This document shows, one piece after another, positions 33,018 to 41,578 of a stretch of 45,228 bases of DNA. Under the pieces are notes generated by a model, which was not told the origin of the DNA, did no database searches, and saw only the letters and a list, made by a program, of their open reading frames with translations. The position numbers were made by a program, and so were the translations under genes. Location of the stretch: the NCBI GenBank assembly GCA_019747875.1, contig JAIEQI010000104.1, forward strand, positions 1-45,228. Direction: 5' to 3'. This stretch comes from Candidatus Obscuribacterales bacterium (GTDB taxonomy: Bacteria; Cyanobacteriota; Vampirovibrionia; Obscuribacterales; Obscuribacteraceae). Numbering within the stretch: the stretch's first letter is position 1; every line of letters begins with the position of its first letter.

Positions 33018-36000
33018 TTACTTTGCGGCGATTTCTACCTTTACTCCGTCAACCCACTGTTTGTGTTCGTCGGTGTAATAGAGGTAGGCTCTGCTAGCCG
33101 GACCTGTGTAAGTGCCAGGGACAGCAGCGATGACGTTAAGTGGTACTTCAACTTTCGCTTCGCTCGGCAACGTGCGCCAGTAGAGTACCACTTCGCGACC
33201 GATTACTTCGTAGGCATCAATTGTGCCCTTCTTCACCAACTCCTTGAGTTGATCGTGTCGAGCTTCCAGTCCGCCCGGCAGTCCGACAATCGCAACTGGA
33301 TTCGGCAATACGTCCTTCGTTTTGTTTATGACGGTAACTTTTGCCTCAGTCGCCACACCTTCGGCGATTTTGTCTTGCGACATTTTGACGCCGATGTCGA
33401 GTTTGCATTCCTTCGCGCTTGCTGGGGTTAATGCATTGTATTTAACTGCGATTGCGTAAGGCATCGGCCCGCCGCCTTCCATGCGTAGTTCGAGCTTGTG
33501 CTCGCCCGGCGTCATCAATTCACTCAAATCTGGCAACTTGATTGCACCTTCTGTAGTCTGGTCGAATTCGCGCCAATCCCCTATTGATTGTCCATCAACA
33601 TACAAACGTACTTTGCCTGGAGCTTTGGGACGGGAGCGCATCTTGTCGTAGGTGACAATCGCGCGCAACGCGAGCACTGTTGATTGGGTGGAACCATAGC
33701 GGCCGGCTTTGCACGAATCTGCGAGGAACTTAATGCTCTTCTCTACATTCCCGGCATATGCTGGCTCTCGCAGCCAGGCAAGCGTTGCAAGCGAAGCCCC
33801 TTCGATTTGTAGGGCTTCACCACCTGAACCCACGATGGAACTCTTGACACCATCCACGCTACCATCAGCTTTTTGTTTGCTGGCAAGGCGATCCATCAAC
33901 TTCTTCGCTACCGCTTTCTCACCTGCAAGATGAAGCGCATTGGCCGCAAGTGCTACAGCATACAAGTCTTGCGTGTTTGTGGCAGCTACTTTGATCGCGT
34001 CCAACTCTGGTTTGAGGTCTGCTACCGGTTGTCCGGATTCAAGAAGAGCCCACAAAATATATGCGTTAGAACAATCTTTATCTTCCGACCAGGTGTGCAA
34101 TGAGCGACGGTTGCGGGTAAATCCGCCTTTTCCATCTTTCTGTTTCATAAGCCATGTTCGAGTTGTCGCAATCATGTTCTTATCGACTTCGCGAACTTGT
34201 GCCATATCAGTAAAGTGCATCAAGCCGAATGCGGTGAGCGCTTCGTGACCAGGATTCTCGCCGAACCACTCGTAGCCTCGGTCAGGGCACCAGAAGCCGA
34301 CCAGGCGTTTGTAACCGGCGTCTAGTTTTGTACGAGATGTTTGAATCAACTCCGGTTTTATACCTGTGTGCGACAGAAAGTATTGTTGCGCCATCGTCAA
34401 TGGATAGCTAGTTGAAGAGGTCTGCTCGAAGCATCCATACGGATCGCAAATCAGTCGCTCCAGCGCTTCTGTTAAATTTGCCAGCGGCGTTGGGTAAACG
34501 GCTGAGTTGGAGCTGATGCTCTCAGCAACTACATTGTTTGGAATGACAATCGTGTGTGTAACAGTCTTGCCTGGTTCCAACATTCCACCGAAGGGAGCTT
34601 CGATTGGGAATCCTTTCGGTTTGACAGATAGTTTTCGCTGCACTTTGTCAGAGAATGAACCAGCCGATGTAGTTAAGACGAAGTCCTTCTCGCCGTTGCC
34701 AGCTCCAATATCGATGGGCTGTATGCAGCGTATGCGCTGACCGCCTCCGATCGCGTTCTGGCCGTTTTCGAGCGCGAGCAATTTGAAATCGCCCTTCAGG
34801 TCTACATTGACGTTTGCGCCACTCAGGCTGTCTTCCGTTGCATTTACCAAGCTGATCGGAAGAAGCACTTTGTCTCCAGCCGTTACTTCTAATGGAAGCT
34901 TCGCTTCTGCATAGAATGGTTGAACGGCCTCAACACCGATCGCCGCTGAACCCACTTCGCCACCATCGGCGAAGGCGTCAGCAAAAACTTTGAATGTTGT
35001 AACGCTGTCATTGAGAGCAAAGCTAACCTTGGCTTCTCCGGTTTTCTCTTCAGTGCGAACACCCGCGTTCCAATAAACTGTTTCGGTGAAATCCACACGA
35101 TCTGTAGGATTTCGATCGGGGCGAGCTTGATGGGCAAACTCACGAACAATCGCAAGGCTGCTCATTTGTTGGGATATTTCGTCGGCCATGAAGGCGCGTT
35201 TCTTTTCCATTTCCTTTGCTTGTCCCAGGGCTTTCTGCAGTTTTCCCTGCATCTCTTGCGCCGGCACGGGCTGATTCATCGGAGCTTCCCTGAAGTCTCG
35301 GACTGCTGGGCGCTGATCCACTATCTGTATTTGACGAGGAGCAACCAAGTTCATAGGTGCGGCGGCTGCTTTTGGTGCCGGAACTGCCGCAGCTAATTGG
35401 GCAAATCCATCAGCATCGCCATCAAAACCTACAGGACCTGGGGCAGCCCCTGGAGGTACCGGACCTCCCCGGAATCGAACCATGCCGTTGCCACCGGCAC
35501 CGGCCATTGCCGAGAATGCGAGCACCTCTTGTTGCGATTGAATTTTGAGAGCAACAGCACGACGCGCCTTGTCTCCATGTTCTGCGATAAAGCTGCTCAG
35601 ATCGACAAGGGCGAAGCGACGCCATCCTTGTGTGCCCAAAAGCAAGTCTGTCGCAAGCGGCGCTTTGGTATTCTTCGGATCAAGATAGACGTGAGCATCA
35701 GCAAGATCTTCTACTTCGGGCTCCAGGAATACCATGACCGGCAGTCTCGGAGACTGCTCGCGTTTCTCAATCATTTCGAGAACGCTATCGTCTGTCACTG
35801 TCATACCGACCACGGCGGATACTGGCTTGCCATCACCGTTGGTGGCTTTAATTGTCAGCTCGGTTTTGTCCCCTGGTACGTAGTTCTTCTTGTCTGCAGT
35901 GATGCTGACATTGATCGGTTTTGCTGGGCGGCGGAAAATGAGCCTCTCAGCGAGCGGTACATTCTTGTCTCCGTAAACGGTGACGGTCAAGACTCCGTCG

Positions 36001-37262
36001 ACATCTGCTGGCGCGTCAAATGTAATGGAATGCAGGTCATTCGATCCTTTTTCGAGGTCTACTTTGCTGGCCGCAATCTCCACTTCGCGTTTTGATAATG
36101 CAACGCGATAGGATTTTGCAGGACATCCGACGTGCACAGTAATTGGTGTGTCTTTCTCATAGACGTTTTGTGTGCTGTGAATGACCGCCCCTGTCGATTT
36201 GACTTCAGGAAGTTTGTAGGTGGTTTTGATTCCTGCTGGTTCTGAAATGGTCAGGTAATACTGTTTATTTGCTTCCGGTGTGAACTCAAAGCGTCCGCGC
36301 CCCTCGTGTTCGGTGCGAAACTCTGTGAGCGCTCCACCCTGTTCCACCATCAGTTTGCCGACTAAGTCGGCTGGCTTGCCGTTGGGCTGTTTCGCCTGGA
36401 TGTAAACGCGGTTGTTGTATCCAGCGATGAGATCACCGCCTTCCGGGAACACCTTCAGGTCTACGGTTTGCAAAAGGATGGGAATCGTTTTTGATGCTGT
36501 TTCAACCACACCGCCATCTTCAATGACCAGAGCCAAGGTTCCTTCGCCACGTGGAATCTCGCGCGGTAGATCGAGACTAACGCTGCATAGACCGTCTGCG
36601 TCTACCTTTGCCGTTCCGCCGCTAACTTCTGTTCCATCAACAACAGCTGTGACAGTTACGCGGGCACCTACTGGCACACCACCTTCCGCTCGTTTTACAT
36701 CGAGGGTCGCCTGAACCTTATCGCCAGGTGCATAGCCATCGCGCAGAAATGTAATTTGCGATTTCAATCTCGGTGGACGATATGCGCGAATGTCGAATTT
36801 CCTTTCAGCCGGGGCATGCCCATCCCACGGATAAGTGACGGCGATTTTGTACTCTCCGCCTGCTTGACCTTGAGGGATGTCCCAACCGAAAGACCAAACG
36901 CTATCCTGTGTTTGAGCGCTTCCACCTGCAATAATGTCGCCCTTCGGTCCTTTGATCTGAATGGTCGCATTTGCAGGGCGATCCTTATTGAGCGGCTTAT
37001 GATTAGCTGCGTTGAGAATCGTGCCTCTTACATAAACACGTTCACCTATTTTATAGATGGGTTTGTCCGTGCTGACGAAAGTTTGATAGCGCTCAGCGCC
37101 GCCAAGGTTTTCCGTTTGTTCTTTATTATTTTGCGGAACATCTGTTTTTCCCACGGGCGTTATCTCCGTATGACGAGAGTTTGCACAGGCATTCCATCCG
37201 AAGGCCACAGCGCAGCATGCGGTGGCGACCGATAGACCCCGACGAATCCATTGGCGAGACAT
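33018..37262 (-). CDS. Bacterial alpha-2-macroglobulin (broad protease trap), 1414 aa
   Basis: Traps proteases in the periplasm or at the surface. The start at ATG 37262 has TAGGAG eight bases upstream. The signal segment ends at Cys26 (GWNAC), an imperfect lipobox, so lipid anchoring is possible. Landmarks: the MG2-type strand FVSTDKPIYKIGERVYVRG (about 62-80); a Gly/Pro/Ala-rich bait-like region with a helical stretch (about 580-720); the A2M domain VDFTETVYWNAGVRTEEKTGEA; the thioester motif CFEQ (Cys944 to Gln947) in YGCFEQTSSTSYP; and a following alpha-alpha barrel (WCPDRGYEWFGE...). Cys and Gln of the thioester are intact. No peptidoglycan glycosyltransferase partner (PbpC) lies next to it. 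Confidence 0.93.
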   Translation of the reverse strand: MSRQWIRRGLSVATACCAVAFGWNACANSRHTEITPVGKTDVPQNNKEQTENLGGAERYQTFVSTDKPIYKIGERVYVRGTILNAANHKPLNKDRPANATIQIKGPKGDIIAGGSAQTQDSVWSFGWDIPQGQAGGEYKIAVTYPWDGHAPAERKFDIRAYRPPRLKSQITFLRDGYAPGDKVQATLDVKRAEGGVPVGARVTVTAVVDGTEVSGGTAKVDADGLCSVSLDLPREIPRGEGTLALVIEDGGVVETASKTIPILLQTVDLKVFPEGGDLIAGYNNRVYIQAKQPNGKPADLVGKLMVEQGGALTEFRTEHEGRGRFEFTPEANKQYYLTISEPAGIKTTYKLPEVKSTGAVIHSTQNVYEKDTPITVHVGCPAKSYRVALSKREVEIAASKVDLEKGSNDLHSITFDAPADVDGVLTVTVYGDKNVPLAERLIFRRPAKPINVSITADKKNYVPGDKTELTIKATNGDGKPVSAVVGMTVTDDSVLEMIEKREQSPRLPVMVFLEPEVEDLADAHVYLDPKNTKAPLATDLLLGTQGWRRFALVDLSSFIAEHGDKARRAVALKIQSQQEVLAFSAMAGAGGNGMVRFRGGPVPPGAAPGPVGFDGDADGFAQLAAAVPAPKAAAAPMNLVAPRQIQIVDQRPAVRDFREAPMNQPVPAQEMQGKLQKALGQAKEMEKKRAFMADEISQQMSSLAIVREFAHQARPDRNPTDRVDFTETVYWNAGVRTEEKTGEAKVSFALNDSVTTFKVFADAFADGGEVGSAAIGVEAVQPFYAEAKLPLEVTAGDKVLLPISLVNATEDSLSGANVNVDLKGDFKLLALENGQNAIGGGQRIRCIQPIDIGAGNGEKDFVLTTSAGSFSDKVQRKLSVKPKGFPIEAPFGGMLEPGKTVTHTIVIPNNVVAESISSNSAVYPTPLANLTEALERLICDPYGCFEQTSSTSYPLTMAQQYFLSHTGIKPELIQTSRTKLDAGYKRLVGFWCPDRGYEWFGENPGHEALTAFGLMHFTDMAQVREVDKNMIATTRTWLMKQKDGKGGFTRNRRSLHTWSEDKDCSNAYILWALLESGQPVADLKPELDAIKVAATNTQDLYAVALAANALHLAGEKAVAKKLMDRLASKQKADGSVDGVKSSIVGSGGEALQIEGASLATLAWLREPAYAGNVEKSIKFLADSCKAGRYGSTQSTVLALRAIVTYDKMRSRPKAPGKVRLYVDGQSIGDWREFDQTTEGAIKLPDLSELMTPGEHKLELRMEGGGPMPYAIAVKYNALTPASAKECKLDIGVKMSQDKIAEGVATEAKVTVINKTKDVLPNPVAIVGLPGGLEARHDQLKELVKKGTIDAYEVIGREVVLYWRTLPSEAKVEVPLNVIAAVPGTYTGPASRAYLYYTDEHKQWVDGVKVEIAAK

Positions 37263-37489
37263 TATATACACTCCTAATCCAACTCAGCCATTATGGCATC
37301 CAAGATTAAAAGCCCACAGGTTGAAACGGAGGAGCTATTGCCAGGGTAAACCCGACGTCAAGAAGGAGGGAAACGACTCACGTGGCAGCGATGGGTGCCT
37401 ATAAGTTGATACCTCTTCAATTCTGACCTTCAGTTCACCACTGGCTGCCGCAGGTGGTGAATAATGTTCAAGGAAGGTGGAAGAAATTA

Positions 37490-37975
37490 ATGCAGAATCA
37501 GGAAAGAAAAAGCCACTGGGTTAGAGAGCTGAAAGTATATTTGCTCGTTATTGGTGGTGTCTGTCTTTGTGGAATGATCGGTCTCGTTTCCCTCGTAGGC
37601 AACATCTTCGCCGATTTCTGTGGCAACAAACAAGTTGGATTGTCCTACTCGACGGATGAGAAATACAAAGCAATTGTTTTTTCTCGCGACTGCGGAGCCA
37701 CCACCGGTTACTCAACTCATGTAGCCGTAGTGCCCGCTAAAGAGCAGCTGAATGACCAGACCGTTGGAAATGCATTCGTGATCGATGGCGGCGGTCCACC
37801 TGAACCGGAGCACGTTATTGCTGCATGGACTGGTCCACGAAGTTTGGAGATTTCTCACTACGGCGGCCCGAGAGTTTTCCATAAGAAGGAAGAAGTCTCG
37901 TTCTTGGAACCCATGGCGATTGCCAAACAAGGTACCTTCGTTGATACCATAACCATCTCGTATAAAATAAAGTGA
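37490..37975 (+). CDS. Single-pass membrane protein, 161 aa
   Basis: ATG at 37490 (MQNQERKSHW) is preceded by a GGTGGAAG-type ribosome site; a GTG at 37454 is a longer alternative. One membrane helix (about 17-40, VYLLVIGGVCLCGMIGLVSLVGNIF) precedes an extracytoplasmic domain with two Cys (DFCGNK and SRDCGATTGYSTHVAVV) that may pair. The phrase KYKAIVFSRDCGATTG is typical of a family of small bacterial membrane proteins of unknown role. It ends five bases before the stop of the convergent gene. Confidence 0.75.
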   Translation: MQNQERKSHWVRELKVYLLVIGGVCLCGMIGLVSLVGNIFADFCGNKQVGLSYSTDEKYKAIVFSRDCGATTGYSTHVAVVPAKEQLNDQTVGNAFVIDGGGPPEPEHVIAAWTGPRSLEISHYGGPRVFHKKEEVSFLEPMAIAKQGTFVDTITISYKIK

Positions 37976-37979
37976 TTGG

Positions 37980-38297
37980 TCACCGCCAGAAGGCCAACGA
38001 CAACAAAGCAAATAGAGTTACTACGGAAAGAGAACATACAATTCTTGCTTTTTTGATCAGACCCTCTTTCTCTGCTGGAGTCATGCGGTTGAACTGTTCC
38101 TTAAGCACGCTTTTATAGCTATTCCAAAATTGCCAGCTAGGCCTTGGTTCACCACCAAATGAGCTGAAGTCATCTGCTCCAGCTCCAACGCCAGTTCTTC
38201 CAGGGGGATTTCCACCGCCAGCCGCTGCGCCGGTTTCAAGAATCTCGTCCTTAGCATCCATGCGAATACCCAAAGGATCCTGTACTGAGTCTAGCAT
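37980..38297 (-). CDS. Small tail-anchored protein, 105 aa
   Basis: Polar Gly/Ala-rich N-terminus, a helical central part (FWNSYKSVLKEQFNRMTPAEKEGLIKKA) and one membrane helix at the very end (about 86-103, IVCSLSVVTLFALLSLAFW), so the bulk faces the cytoplasm. No family recognised. It lies 18 bp downstream of the sigma factor gene on the same strand and could be transcribed with it. Confidence 0.65.
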   Translation of the reverse strand: MLDSVQDPLGIRMDAKDEILETGAAAGGGNPPGRTGVGAGADDFSSFGGEPRPSWQFWNSYKSVLKEQFNRMTPAEKEGLIKKARIVCSLSVVTLFALLSLAFWR

Positions 38298-38315
38298 AGC
38301 CGTGGTTTGTTCTGC

Positions 38316-39593
38316 TCAGTCAACGTAGTCACGCAATCTGCGGCTTCTATTGGGATGCCTTAGTTTTCGTAAAGCCTTTGCTTCGATTTGACGAATGCGT
38401 TCACGTGTGACGCCGAAAAGCTGCCCTACTTCTTCTAGGGTTCGCTGTCTGCCATCATCAAGTCCAAATCGAAGACGCAGTACGTCCCGCTCCCTCGGCG
38501 AGAGTCCGGCCATAACTTCAATGATGTCATCCCTAAGTAGCCCGTGTGTTACAGCCATCGCGGGAGTTGCAGCATCTACATCTGGGAGCAAATCGCCAAG
38601 CTTGCTATCCTCTTCTTTTCCGATTGGAGTTTCCAGCGAAACCGGCTCTTGTGCCGTCTTGACCAATTCACGCAACTTTGTCACTGAAATTTCCAATGCT
38701 TCGGCAATTTCTTCTTCAGTGGGTTTGCGGCCATTTTCTTGCTCGAGCTTTCGCGTAATCTTTTTGATCTTGTTAAGTGATTCCACGACATGAACCGGTA
38801 TTCGGATTGTTCTTGCTTGGTCCGCAATTGCCCGAGTAATTGCTTGCCTTATCCACCATGTTGCGTATGTGCTAAATTTATAGCCTCGGCTGTGGTCGAA
38901 CTTTTCTGCCGACTTGATGAGACCAAGGTTTCCTTCTTGGATTAGATCGAGAAACATCATCCCTCGCCCCAAATATTTCTTTGCGATAGAAACAACCAAT
39001 CGTAAGTTCGCTCTCACGAGCTTTCTTTTAGCCAAGGCGCCTGTTGATCCTCCTTGCTGTATTGCTCGGGCAAGCGATATCTCGTCTGATGCTTTTAATA
39101 GCGGTATCTTGCCAATTTCTCTTAAATACAGTCTGACGGGATCGCTTGAAGCTAATCCTTGATTCATCTCATCTTGTTCTAATACTCTCGGTTCATCATC
39201 ATCATCATCATCACTGAGAACTGATTCGCAATCGGACGTGTCTCCTACACAATCTAGGCTCTCCTCCGAATGGATGGGCGCGAGCCAATCGTCACTGCAC
39301 GTGGCTAATTTGACAGTATCAGAGTCAGCGTTACTTCCTTTGTTCGGTATCAGGGCTGCAATTACAGAATGCTTCGGGACTAAGAGCTTACGAATCTTTG
39401 CGGGTAGAGACGTCGGCATCTTGATTGTTTCCCTCAGAAGGTAGAGCCTTTCTCGCGCAGCAACAGTCTGTTTCCAGGCGTTATTACAAGAAGGGCATTG
39501 TTCTATGTGGCGAGAAAATGGTAAGGCACTTGCGTTCTGAGTTTGATCTTCCCATTGGGTCTCTATAATCAATAGTGTTTCAGCGCAATTCAT
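38316..39593 (-). CDS. Anti-sigma zinc-finger (HC2) domain fused to a sigma-70 factor, 425 aa
   Basis: ATG at 39593 has AAAGAGG eight bases upstream; the frame extends to 39644 without such a site. Residues 1-40 match the zinc-binding anti-sigma domain: Cys3, then H29-x3-C33-x2-C36 (RHIEQCPSCNNAW). A linker with an Asp run near 128 follows. From about 145 comes a complete sigma-70: region 1.2 DPVRLYLREIGKIPLL, region 2 with DLIQEGNLGLIKSAEKFD and YATWWIRQAITRAI, region 3, and region 4 ending TRERIRQIEAKALRKLRHP. It overlaps the upstream ECF sigma gene by 14 bp, exactly where a separate anti-sigma gene usually sits. Probably a group 2 (non-housekeeping) sigma. Confidence 0.9.
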   Translation of the reverse strand: MNCAETLLIIETQWEDQTQNASALPFSRHIEQCPSCNNAWKQTVAARERLYLLRETIKMPTSLPAKIRKLLVPKHSVIAALIPNKGSNADSDTVKLATCSDDWLAPIHSEESLDCVGDTSDCESVLSDDDDDDEPRVLEQDEMNQGLASSDPVRLYLREIGKIPLLKASDEISLARAIQQGGSTGALAKRKLVRANLRLVVSIAKKYLGRGMMFLDLIQEGNLGLIKSAEKFDHSRGYKFSTYATWWIRQAITRAIADQARTIRIPVHVVESLNKIKKITRKLEQENGRKPTEEEIAEALEISVTKLRELVKTAQEPVSLETPIGKEEDSKLGDLLPDVDAATPAMAVTHGLLRDDIIEVMAGLSPRERDVLRLRFGLDDGRQRTLEEVGQLFGVTRERIRQIEAKALRKLRHPNRSRRLRDYVD

Positions 39594-40173
39594 AGCGTCG
39601 ACCTCTTTTTTTCTTCTGGTCACGACTAATTGTTTCGTTGTCATCGCGTTTATGTGCAGTTAAATTCTCTCGCAGCTTAGCTCTGGCACGAGAAAGTCTG
39701 GACATTACCGTTCCTTTTGGAATGTCTAAGATTTGTGCAATTTCCTCATAAGAGGCTTCATAAACATCCTTTAGAATAAGCGGAGTGAGAAACGGTTCTG
39801 CCAATGTTTTCAATGCTCTTAGCAAATCCGAATCTATTTCTTTATTACAGAGCTGCTCTTCTGGGCCTGGCACGGATTTTACTTCAATCTCTTCCTCAAT
39901 ATTCACAATCGGAACCATTCGTCCAATCTTGCGGAAGTGGTCATTCGCAGTATTGATTAGGATTCGAGTAAGCCAGGTTTTTACATGTGATTGCTCTTTG
40001 AAAGAACCGAATGCATGAAACGCCTTCAAGTAAGTTTCTTGAACAATATCCTCTGCATCGGAGCTGTTTCCAACTCTAGCTACAGCCAGCCTGAAAAGCT
40101 GTTTCATGTAGCAGAAAGTCATTTCTTCAAAGAGCAAATGGTCCGGTTTGTCTTGCATCACGCTTATGACCAT
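39580..40173 (-). CDS. ECF-type RNA polymerase sigma factor, ~197 aa
   Basis: Region 2 reads LFRLAVARVGNSSDAEDIVQETYLKAFHAFGSF...TWLTRILINTANDHFRK (core binding and -10 recognition). Region 4 reads LILKDVYEASYEEIAQILDIPKGTVMSRLSRARAKLRENL (-35 recognition). No region 3 is present, as usual for ECF factors. The start at 40173 is one of several close Met codons and lacks a strong ribosome site. Its 3' end overlaps the HC2-sigma-70 fusion gene by 14 bp, so the two products are coupled and the zinc-finger domain is the likely partner of this factor. Confidence 0.9.
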   Translation of the reverse strand: MVISVMQDKPDHLLFEEMTFCYMKQLFRLAVARVGNSSDAEDIVQETYLKAFHAFGSFKEQSHVKTWLTRILINTANDHFRKIGRMVPIVNIEEEIEVKSVPGPEEQLCNKEIDSDLLRALKTLAEPFLTPLILKDVYEASYEEIAQILDIPKGTVMSRLSRARAKLRENLTAHKRDDNETISRDQKKKRGRRYELR

Positions 40174-40359
40174 CAAAGTGCTTTCAATGAATTAGACGCC
40201 GCAGTCAATTACGATATTCCCTTGTTTCATTAAATGTTTGTATGCGTTTTGTCTATTGCTGTGGATGGGGACCGCTAGATAGGTCCTGTTTACCGTTTAC
40301 AAACTTGGGCGCCGTTTTGGACAGGGTATAACAAGACTATATGGATTGGGAATTCAACT

Positions 40360-41508
40360 GTGATAGTCCTTAACGAGATCTTGTATGAGTCGTTTCGCAA
40401 AGGCGCTTCAAACGTATTTTTGAAGGTTGGAATTCCGCCGATGTTTCGGATAGCTGAACACTTGCAATCATCAGATTCTGATCCGGTCAGCAAGGTTGAA
40501 ATTGAAGAGCTTGTGGAATCCTTGTTGACGGATACCCTGAAGGACAAGTTGCAAGCCGAGCATGATGTAAGCTTTACATATTTGATTGAGAATGCTGGAT
40601 TGTTTTATCTAACCATTTCAAAAGCAGACGGTACATTCTGTCTTGCAACTAAATTCATTCCTTCGAAAATTCCGAGCATTTCGGCATTAAATTTGCCGTT
40701 AATTTTGGAGAAGGTTCTTACAAGCAATAGCGGGCTAATCCTTGTAACCGGTCCGGCGGGCTCTGGCCGATCAACGACAATTGCCGCTTGCATCGATTGG
40801 ATCAATCGGAGTCGGACTGAGCATATAATTTCTGTAGAGAGTCCAATTGAGTATGCTCATAAATCGCGGAAGTCGATTGTAAGCCATCTCGAGCAAATCG
40901 AAGGTGAAAGTAATATCTCGCTGTTTAGGAGAGCGCGGAAGTTATCACCTGATGTTATTCAGTTCGGAACTTTGGAAAGTCAGGACGATGTCGTTGAGCT
41001 GTTGTCGATAGCGGAATCAGGAGTTCTTGTGGTTGCATCAATGAACACCCTGAGTTCTGCGAGAACAATTGATCGGATAGTAGACATGTTTCCCGAGAGT
41101 GAACATCCTAGTATTCGAACTCGCTTGTCCAGTAGTTTAGTCGCAGTTCTGAGCCAGATTCTTGTGGGCAGGCGAAGCTGCGTTGCCGATAGTTTGCTAG
41201 AGCCGTGTTTTCAAAAGCAGGTTGCAGCTAGTGAGCTGATGATTAATACACCTGCAATTGCCAACTTAATTAGAGAAGGAAAATCTGCCCAAATCTATTC
41301 TGCAATTCAAATGAGCGTTAACCAGGGGATGCAAACTCTCGAAGCCTCATTGGCCTCGCTCGTGAAAACTGGACAAATAGACCACGAAGAAGCCCTGTTG
41401 AAGACCACCCGTCCTGATGACCTCAATCGATTTGTCGCTCCGAAAGGACCGCAAGGACCAGAGGACAATCCACCGGGTGCAGCAGCCCTACGACGGCCTA
41501 GTGCTTAA
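40360..41508 (+). CDS. PilT-like ATPase with substituted catalytic motifs, 382 aa
   Basis: Overall fold and order match the pilus retraction ATPase PilT, including ELMINTPAIANLIREGK (the AIRNLIRE motif with Arg changed to Ala) and the C-terminal MQTLEASLASLVKTGQI. Catalytic positions have changed: Walker A GPAGSGRSTT has Arg137 for Lys, Walker B has GTLES (203-207) where PilT has GEMRD, and the His box has Asn229 for His. ATP hydrolysis is therefore doubtful and a regulatory role more likely. It starts at GTG with a poor ribosome site, divergent from the ECF sigma gene. The last ~25 residues are Pro-rich. No other pilus genes are in the window. Confidence 0.85.
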   Translation: MIVLNEILYESFRKGASNVFLKVGIPPMFRIAEHLQSSDSDPVSKVEIEELVESLLTDTLKDKLQAEHDVSFTYLIENAGLFYLTISKADGTFCLATKFIPSKIPSISALNLPLILEKVLTSNSGLILVTGPAGSGRSTTIAACIDWINRSRTEHIISVESPIEYAHKSRKSIVSHLEQIEGESNISLFRRARKLSPDVIQFGTLESQDDVVELLSIAESGVLVVASMNTLSSARTIDRIVDMFPESEHPSIRTRLSSSLVAVLSQILVGRRSCVADSLLEPCFQKQVAASELMINTPAIANLIREGKSAQIYSAIQMSVNQGMQTLEASLASLVKTGQIDHEEALLKTTRPDDLNRFVAPKGPQGPEDNPPGAAALRRPSA

Positions 41509-41578
41509 GTTCGTTTTGTATTCCCTGCCGATGTCAAACAGTACAAGCTGCGCCTCTTAGATATTAGGATTAGGCTAT

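Noticed and set aside
35397..36095. 232-codon plus-strand frame inside the macroglobulin gene
   Set aside because: Antisense shadow of a confidently identified long gene; composition follows the reverse complement.
38316..39593. Housekeeping sigma factor RpoD
   Set aside because: Core regions are similar, but the anti-sigma finger and the overlap with an ECF gene make an alternative (group 2) sigma more likely; the gene name was not given.
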